Assembly (NCBI GenBank): GCA_963694825.1
Contig: CAVOEV010000128.1
Coordinates: forward strand, 1 to 12,843
Source: UBA8437 sp963694825
Lineage (GTDB): Bacteria > Planctomycetota > Planctomycetia > Planctomycetales > Planctomycetaceae
DNA length: 12,843 nt
Reading direction: 5' to 3'
Of this stretch, positions 7,722 through 12,843 are shown in pieces. The notes beneath the pieces were generated by a model, which was not told where the DNA came from, did no database searches, and saw only the letters and a list, made by a program, of their open reading frames with translations. The translations under genes were made by a program, and so were the position numbers. Each line of letters starts with the position of its first letter. The first letter of the stretch is position 1.

Positions 7722-7749
7722 AACCACACCCTAAAAAGAAACAAACGGG

Positions 7750-8994
7750 TCAGAGCTTCAGTTGTTGAGCCACGGCTTGGGCGATCAGGTGGTGGCCTGC
7801 CTGAGTCGGATGGCAGTGATCGAGGAACAACTTCCGCGATCCTCCAGCAGACAGCCTCCAGAACTCCGCCTCCAACTCGCGATCAAACAACTCGTCCACT
7901 CGCACCAATACCGCTCCCGCTTCATTCGCCGCACGGCAAATAGTTTCGGTCACCATCGGATTCGCCCGAGTCCCTCGCCGATCGCGTCGGTTCGCCTCGA
8001 TCAACGCCGCCCGTCCCTCCTCGACCCGACCCCGACCCAACAGGCTCAGACCGCGCCAGAAATGAGACATCGCAAAGTGATCGTCCAATGCGATCAACTC
8101 GGTCGACGTCGCACCCAACCCGTCCCAGTCCTTTTCTGCAAACTGCCGATCCGCCACGCGGGCCAATTCGCCAAGTCGAGCCGACCCGGAGTCGACTCCG
8201 GGCCCGTGCACTGAATCGCCCGGTGGGGCCAACAAGTTGGGCACGGCCGGCAAGATGATCACCCTGGCCCCAACTCGCTCACCCGCCTCCACAATCCCCA
8301 ACACGTGCTCGCGCAACAAGGACATCCGCAACGGAATCACCTCGCCCGACCCGATCAACGGGTAATTCTCGTTCCCAAAGAACTCGGCCGGCAACTGGCT
8401 GTGCACCGTTGTCGTCGGTTCCCCCAGCAACCGTCGCACTCCGTTGATCACCCGAAGACTGCGTGCGAATTCCCCAGCACGCTCCATCCGAGCCACCAAC
8501 CCCTCGGGATCGTAGAAAACATCCTCGAGAAACTCGTTGTGACCCATGTAGACGACAAACACATCCGGAGAAAACTCGGCCGCTCGACGTGCAATCTCCA
8601 ATACGCGATGACTGCCGTAGGCCGGATAGCCCCCGTTGATCACCTCGAGACGACCCGCATCCTCGCCAGGCAACTCGGACAACAAGACGCCAAACGGCCG
8701 GTCGACTCCGAATCCAAAAGTGCACGATCCGCCCAGGGTGAACACTCGTCGAGTCCCACCCCGCGACTTGGACGCCAACTCGGTGTCCCATTCCGGAAAG
8801 AAACTGGTACCTGCTTCAAAACCAACCGGGTTCAACCGACTGCTGGTGTCGGGAAACAATCCGGTCACGCGACAGACGAGTTCCAGCACCACGATCAACA
8901 TCACCGGCGACGAGACCGCCAGCAATCGCATCTGCCATCGGCTCCGACCTGCCGACCCGGCAGCTGACGACTCGGTTGAGGATGCCATGTTCAT
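7750..8994 (-). CDS. Membrane-anchored SGNH/GDSL hydrolase-like protein
   Basis: This is a 414-aa protein with one N-terminal membrane segment (about residues 23-44) and an SGNH-hydrolase-like domain, which in this fold acts as an esterase, O-acetyl transferase or deacetylase. The nucleophile block reads L-G-G-S-C-T-F-G-F-G-V with S90; the usual Asp before Ser (GDS) is Gly. Block II is I-N-G-G-Y-P-A-Y-G, block III is G-H-N-E (151-154), and the catalytic Asp-His pair is D392-x-x-H395 in L-D-H-C-H-P-T-Q-A-G-H. Between blocks III and V is a helical stretch (about 300-350) resembling a TPR. The ATG at 8994 is preferred because it overlaps the upstream TGA (ATGA); the frame runs open to 9111 inside the upstream gene, but that extension is shadow. 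The catalytic domain should be extracytoplasmic. Its partner is likely the co-transcribed TMTC-like protein; the substrate is unknown. Confidence 0.9.
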   Translation of the reverse strand: MNMASSTESSAAGSAGRSRWQMRLLAVSSPVMLIVVLELVCRVTGLFPDTSSRLNPVGFEAGTSFFPEWDTELASKSRGGTRRVFTLGGSCTFGFGVDRPFGVLLSELPGEDAGRLEVINGGYPAYGSHRVLEIARRAAEFSPDVFVVYMGHNEFLEDVFYDPEGLVARMERAGEFARSLRVINGVRRLLGEPTTTVHSQLPAEFFGNENYPLIGSGEVIPLRMSLLREHVLGIVEAGERVGARVIILPAVPNLLAPPGDSVHGPGVDSGSARLGELARVADRQFAEKDWDGLGATSTELIALDDHFAMSHFWRGLSLLGRGRVEEGRAALIEANRRDRRGTRANPMVTETICRAANEAGAVLVRVDELFDRELEAEFWRLSAGGSRKLFLDHCHPTQAGHHLIAQAVAQQLKL

Positions 8995-10736
8995 GGGCTC
9001 GGATCCAACTCTCTTGCCAGGCGGGGATCGAGACGTCTGAGCCCTTCGATGGCTCGTTCGAGTCCGGACTGGTTCTTCCTGATCAACTCGAACCGGGCCA
9101 GATGAACCCACGCTTCGACGAATTCTTCGTCCCCGACCACTGCCGCCTCGAGCTGTTGGACCGCTTCATCGTAGCGTCCCCGCTCCCCAAGCCCCAACGC
9201 CAGATTGACTCGAGCCCTGGGCAGCCACGGAGCCAACTCGACCGCCCAAATGGCCGCCCTCAATGCCTCGTCCCGTTGCCCTCGACTCTGCAACTCGACC
9301 GACAGGTTCACCCAGGCATCGGGGAACTCCGGATCAACCCGGATCGCCTCACGATACCGACGCTCGGCCAACTCGTGCGAACCGACTGCCGCCAGCTCGT
9401 TGCCCAGGCTGGTCAATGCCAACGCCGACGTCGGGTTCTTGCTCACCGTGTCGCTCCAAAGAGTCAACGAGTCGCTGAAAACACGCGAATGGAAAAAACT
9501 CACGACAACCAATACCAGCACCAGGACGCCGCCATGAGTCGCGTACCAGCGGGTGACGATCAACCAGGCCGCTGCCGTCAACAGGGGTATGCTGGCCAGG
9601 TACTGGAAATGATCGGCGACGAACGAAAACTGCATCGGGTAGACATCGACGAAACCCAGCGCTGGAACCAGGGTCCCGGCAAACAGCAACACCGCCGCCA
9701 GTGGGCCGCGGCCGACACGTGACCGCTGATGCCACAACAAGGCGACTAGCGCCACGACACCCAATGGATAGACCCAAGCAGTGAATGACGTCGAATCGAT
9801 CGACCAGCGAGAGTAGATGAAGGTCAGCTCGGATGGCCAAAACAACTTGCCGGCGTAAAACCACAACGCCCGGCCGGCAACCAGCAGGCGATCGACCGCA
9901 GAGAGACCCAGGTCCAGATGACCCCCGGCAATGTGGTGCTGCTCGGTCCAGATCGTCATCAACCCCATCGGCAACGCCAACACCAACATCGGTAATACGC
10001 TCGACCACTCGCGACGACCAATGCCACCAACACGCCACCAACACATGACCAACCACGCCGCTGGCAATGTCACTGTCACCGTCTTCGATAACAACGCACC
10101 GGCAAACAACAACAACGCCAACCACCAGCGGCCTCGAAACAGACGCGCACCAGACCGCCACCAACCCAGCCAGGCCCACGTCGATGCCAGGGCGAAAAGA
10201 CCCGATAAAGTGTTCTTGCGTTCGCTGATCCACACCACGCTCTCGGCATGCACCGGATGCACCGCAAACAGTGCCGCCGCCAACCACGATCCCGGAACTC
10301 CCAACCCCACCAACACTCGCCACAACACCACCGCCGATACCGCGTGCAACAGAATGTTCACCGCGTGGTAGCCCAAGGGATCGGAACCCCAAAGACGGTA
10401 CTCGATCCAGAAACTGGTGTGAGTCAAAGGGTAGTACTGAGGCACACTGCCCGGTTTCAACCAGATCGATGACAATCCCGATGACTCGACCACCGGACGG
10501 CTCGAAGTGACATGTGCGTCGTCATCCCAGATGAAACCCGCACCGAAACCCGGCAGGTACGCAGCCAATACCAGCAAAACCAGAACGCCGGCCGCAACAC
10601 GATTGTCGACTTGCAACGGTTTGCCGTCTCTGGGCACACGGAGATCCTGTTGGTGGTGCTGCGGTGGTGCTGCGGTGTTGGCTGGCGTGCGGGATGACGG
10701 ATTTCGAGCATAGGCCATCCCGACAGCCAATAGCAT
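8991..10736 (-). CDS. GT-C/TMTC-like polytopic membrane protein with C-terminal TPRs
   Basis: This 581-aa integral membrane protein resembles TMTC-type (GT-C fold) O-glycosyltransferases, which use lipid-linked sugars to modify proteins or glycans on the outer face of the membrane. After the first helix (about 47-64) comes the acidic loop motif W-D-D-D (70-73), corresponding to the metal/sugar-binding motif of GT-C enzymes. Family hallmarks follow: Y-Y-P-L-T (101-105), G-Y-H-A-V-N-I-L-L-H (122-131), and H-P-V-H-A-E-S-V-V-W-I-S-E-R-K-N (160-175). Around ten hydrophobic segments run to about residue 412, then at least three TPR units (about 440-572), for example A-I-R-V-D-P-E-F-P-D-A-W-V-N-L. 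ATG 10736 has AGGGG about 10 nt upstream; ATG 10718 is an alternative. It is the first gene of the minus-strand operon, and its stop overlaps the SGNH start. Catalytic activity is inferred from family resemblance. Confidence 0.88.
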   Translation of the reverse strand: MLLAVGMAYARNPSSRTPANTAAPPQHHQQDLRVPRDGKPLQVDNRVAAGVLVLLVLAAYLPGFGAGFIWDDDAHVTSSRPVVESSGLSSIWLKPGSVPQYYPLTHTSFWIEYRLWGSDPLGYHAVNILLHAVSAVVLWRVLVGLGVPGSWLAAALFAVHPVHAESVVWISERKNTLSGLFALASTWAWLGWWRSGARLFRGRWWLALLLFAGALLSKTVTVTLPAAWLVMCWWRVGGIGRREWSSVLPMLVLALPMGLMTIWTEQHHIAGGHLDLGLSAVDRLLVAGRALWFYAGKLFWPSELTFIYSRWSIDSTSFTAWVYPLGVVALVALLWHQRSRVGRGPLAAVLLFAGTLVPALGFVDVYPMQFSFVADHFQYLASIPLLTAAAWLIVTRWYATHGGVLVLVLVVVSFFHSRVFSDSLTLWSDTVSKNPTSALALTSLGNELAAVGSHELAERRYREAIRVDPEFPDAWVNLSVELQSRGQRDEALRAAIWAVELAPWLPRARVNLALGLGERGRYDEAVQQLEAAVVGDEEFVEAWVHLARFELIRKNQSGLERAIEGLRRLDPRLARELDPSP

Positions 10737-10779
10737 AGACTAGGGGCCCTGGGCATCCCGTCTCAAATCACCAGCGACC
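10737..10779. promoter_or_regulatory. Divergent intergenic region with presumed promoters
   Basis: Only 43 bp separate the start codons of the divergent TMTC-like and SGNH genes, so promoters for one or both operons must lie here or inside the neighbouring coding sequence. On the minus strand TTGAGA (10766-10761) resembles a -35 box, but no good -10 follows at the right distance. On the plus strand TAGACT (10736-10741) matches four of six -10 positions without a partner -35. A short GC palindrome AGGGGCCCT lies at 10742-10750. No promoter is convincingly shown. Confidence 0.3.
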
Positions 10780-11874
10780 ATGAACGACAGCACCCGTCGC
10801 ACATCCGCCGGCCGACGCCTGCTTCTGGCAGCCGCGGTCCTGGCCGGCATGCTCGTTGTCGCCGAGTGTGTCGTCCGAGTCGCACTCTCGGAACCGGTCT
10901 CGATCCGCTTCCTACAGGACACCGACGAACTGAAACAGCTGCAGCTCAATCGTTTCAGCGACCTGCTGGTCAGTGACCCCGATCGGTTCTGGCGACTGGC
11001 CCCCAATAGCCGATTGCCCGAAACCGATACCGCCATGGACCCGGATTCTCGAGGTGCATTTTTCGGAGTCATCTCGAACGGGCTCGGCTTCCGCGAAGAT
11101 CACCAACTGGCCGACTCGAAGCCCGACGGCGAATTCCGGATCCTCTTCCTGGGCGATTCGTGCACCTTTGGTTACGGAGTCGGCTGCAACGAGACGTTTG
11201 TGGCCGATTCTGAGAACCGGCTCAACGAACAGTATGCGGATCGGCACTTCGAATGCATCAATGCCGGAGTCCCGGGGTACTCGCTGTACCAGGGCTTCCG
11301 AGTACTGGATGTCGATGGGCCCCGGATCCAGCCCGACCTGGTGGTGGCCTGCTTTGGTTTCAACGACCGAGCGGAATGGGATGGCCAGAGTGATCTGGAC
11401 CACGCGGCCCTGTCCCCCCCCGGTTGGCTCGCCACCAGCCACCTCGTCGGACGCATCTGGCAACTCGGTCACGTTCCCACCCCACGCGCCACCGGGAGAC
11501 CCAAACCCCGCGTGTCGCCCAACGAGTACCGCGGCCTGCTGACTCGCATCCGCCAACGCACTCGCCAACTCAAAGCCCGACTCGTGCTGATCTCGTGGTG
11601 CGAACGGTTCCAAGTGACCGACGACCGTGACGAACGGACGCCGTGGCAGTTCGAATTGCACCGCTTCGCGCGGGGACAAAACGTCCCGCTGCTGGACCTC
11701 GTTCCACACATGCAGAACTGGGCCACTCCAGAAACCGATCAGGAACTCGGCCAAACCACGGGTTCCGAATTGTTCCTCGACATCGTCCACGTCACACCAG
11801 GCACGCACTCGCGAATCGCAGGTCAGCTTGTCGAAACACTCAGGCCGCTGCTCGCGCCGACAGAATCGCAATGA
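10780..11874 (+). CDS. Membrane-anchored SGNH/GDSL hydrolase-like protein
   Basis: This 364-aa protein has an N-terminal membrane anchor (about 13-34, after R-R-T-S-A-G-R-R) and a complete SGNH catalytic set. Block I is G-D-S-C-T-F-G-Y-G-V with S127, block II is I-N-A-G-V-P-G-Y-S, block III is G-F-N-D (193-196), and block V is D334-x-x-H337 in D-I-V-H-V-T-P-G-T-H. Such proteins hydrolyse or transfer ester groups, often acetyl groups on envelope polysaccharides, on the outer side of the membrane. The ATG at 10780 is the first in frame and begins 43 bp from the divergent gene; no clear Shine-Dalgarno precedes it. The stop overlaps the next SGNH gene by 4 nt (ATGA), so the two are co-translated. 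It retains the canonical GDS that the minus-strand SGNH protein has lost. The particular substrate is unknown. Confidence 0.92.
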   Translation: MNDSTRRTSAGRRLLLAAAVLAGMLVVAECVVRVALSEPVSIRFLQDTDELKQLQLNRFSDLLVSDPDRFWRLAPNSRLPETDTAMDPDSRGAFFGVISNGLGFREDHQLADSKPDGEFRILFLGDSCTFGYGVGCNETFVADSENRLNEQYADRHFECINAGVPGYSLYQGFRVLDVDGPRIQPDLVVACFGFNDRAEWDGQSDLDHAALSPPGWLATSHLVGRIWQLGHVPTPRATGRPKPRVSPNEYRGLLTRIRQRTRQLKARLVLISWCERFQVTDDRDERTPWQFELHRFARGQNVPLLDLVPHMQNWATPETDQELGQTTGSELFLDIVHVTPGTHSRIAGQLVETLRPLLAPTESQ

Positions 11875-12843
11875 CCGACTCGCCCGCTGATGATCCGACT
11901 GCGGCAGACAACGTCGCGACTGGCAACGCCACAACCGGACGCCGCCGACTGCTGGTCGGACTGTTCGGCGTGGTCATTGCACTGCTGCTTGCCGAACTGG
12001 TCCTGTGGCTCACACTCCAGCCGCACTTCCCCACCGCCCACTCCTTCCCGTCTCAATTCATGCTCGTCGGCGATCCCGACCCGGATGGGTGGATTCGCCA
12101 TGTGAACAAGCCGTCCGAATCGATCCGGTTCCGCTACGAATCGGATCCCCGAGGCTACTTCGGACCCCGCCGCACCGTGACTCACACCACCAATTCCCTC
12201 GGATTTCGAGGCCCTGAGTTTCCATTACGAGTGACTCGTGACGGGCACATCCGTCCATCGGCCGATGGACGGTCCCCAGCCCTGCGGATCGCCTTTCTGG
12301 GCGATTCGGTCACGTTTGGCGAAGGTGTTCACGACGCCGATACGTTTGTCGAACGGATTGGACATCGACTCGAATCACTGCTGAAACAACCGGTCGAAGC
12401 CTACAACTTCGGCGTCGGTGGCCACAACACCTCCGACGCACTCTGGACCTGGCAACGCTATGCCCGCCATCTCAAACCTGCACTGGTCGTCTACACCTTC
12501 GTCCTCAATGACGCCGAAGACCGCCTGTTTCGACTCGACAACTCAACCGGCCAACCCGACCGAGTGCCCCGGTCAATCGAATCGCAGCAGGCACGATGGA
12601 GCGGTCGGCCCGAAACCTGGTGGTCGGGATCGCGGTTGGCTCGACTGACCTACAAGAGTTGGGCTGCGGGCAAACTGGGTGACGAGACGCTCGAGTACTA
12701 CCGCCAACTCAACACAACGGCCTCACCCGGTTGGAATCGCTGCCAGGAACACCTCAAGGCCCTGCAACAGATCGACACGCCGCTGGCGGTCGTCGTCTTC
12801 CCAATACTCCATCACCTCGATACTCACCCATTCCGATCCGTGC
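11871..12843 (+). CDS. SGNH/GDSL hydrolase-like protein, truncated by window end
   Basis: This frame is open from the ATG at 11871 to the window edge (324 codons), so the C-terminus is missing. An N-terminal anchor follows G-R-R-R (about residues 27-48). Block I is L-G-D-S-V-T-F-G-E-G-V with S146, block II is N-F-G-V-G-G-H-N-T, and block III reads V-L-N-D (211-214), with Val in place of the usual Gly. The D-x-x-H block would lie beyond the end. The spaced features N-S-L-G-F-R-G-P-E-F before block I and T-F-V-E-R after it are shared with the preceding gene (N-G-L-G-F-R, T-F-V-A-D), so the two are probably related paralogues. The start overlaps the upstream stop by 4 nt. Likely an extracytoplasmic esterase or acyl-transfer protein of envelope polymers; the function is inferred. 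Confidence 0.9.
   Translation, partial: MTDSPADDPTAADNVATGNATTGRRRLLVGLFGVVIALLLAELVLWLTLQPHFPTAHSFPSQFMLVGDPDPDGWIRHVNKPSESIRFRYESDPRGYFGPRRTVTHTTNSLGFRGPEFPLRVTRDGHIRPSADGRSPALRIAFLGDSVTFGEGVHDADTFVERIGHRLESLLKQPVEAYNFGVGGHNTSDALWTWQRYARHLKPALVVYTFVLNDAEDRLFRLDNSTGQPDRVPRSIESQQARWSGRPETWWSGSRLARLTYKSWAAGKLGDETLEYYRQLNTTASPGWNRCQEHLKALQQIDTPLAVVVFPILHHLDTHPFRSV

Noticed and set aside
8995..9111. N-terminal extension of the minus-strand SGNH gene to 9111
   Set aside because: The extra 39 residues are Arg/Ser/Pro-rich and lie wholly within the end of the upstream gene. ATG 8994 gives the ATGA overlap seen elsewhere in this window.
9349..10392. 347-codon minus-strand open frame inside the TMTC-like gene in another frame
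   Set aside because: It overlaps a gene with clear family motifs on the same strand and shows a Val/Gly/Arg/Cys-rich composition without any domain.
1..12843. tRNA or rRNA genes, CRISPR arrays and insertion sequences
   Set aside because: I saw no tRNA-like or rRNA segment, no regularly spaced repeats and no transposase-like protein; coding genes fill nearly all of the window.

Overview
This window looks like chromosomal DNA of a planctomycete (Planctomycetota). The main evidence is an adjacent pair of DUF1549/DUF1553 and DUF1501 proteins, a combination that is strongly expanded in that phylum. GC-rich codons, Tat-type and Sec-type exported proteins and several membrane-anchored SGNH proteins fit this. 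I cannot name a genus. Genes are tightly packed: nearly every adjacent same-strand pair overlaps by 4 nt (ATGA or GTGA), and there is no gene-free stretch longer than about 45 nt.

Layout. (1) Positions 1-4119, plus strand: a three-gene overlapping operon with an E1-like (ThiF/MoeB/HesA) adenylyltransferase, an ABC ATPase and an ABC-2 permease. The permease carries a large extracytoplasmic propeller-like domain before its last helix. (2) 4120-4162: a short convergent intergenic segment with an 8-bp inverted repeat. (3) 10736-4163, minus strand: a five-gene run in transcription order. It comprises a polytopic GT-C/TMTC-like membrane protein with C-terminal TPRs, a membrane-anchored SGNH protein, a small thioredoxin-fold protein, a DUF1549/DUF1553 protein with one CxxCH motif, and a DUF1501 Tat-exported protein. 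(4) 10780-end, plus strand: two overlapping SGNH-hydrolase-like genes, the second cut by the window edge, divergent from the minus-strand operon across 43 bp.

The most interesting point is the small thioredoxin-fold gene at 7721-7224 (minus). A plain ORF search shows only a 128-residue fragment starting at a TTG. In the same frame the coding sequence continues upstream through a single TGA to a GTG start preceded by AGGG. The TGA falls exactly where the family (SelL-related / AhpC-TSA_2 peroxiredoxin-like proteins) has its catalytic residue, giving H-L-T-U-L-P-C-C. A stem-loop compatible with a bacterial SECIS element lies just downstream. I interpret this as a selenocysteine-containing SelL-like redox protein that conventional gene calling would truncate.

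Functionally, the minus-strand operon and the divergent SGNH pair suggest cell-envelope glycan or glycoprotein modification plus exported proteins of unknown role, with an embedded redox selenoprotein. The first operon suggests an exporter of unknown substrate coupled to an adenylating enzyme. Both pathway statements are inferences from context.
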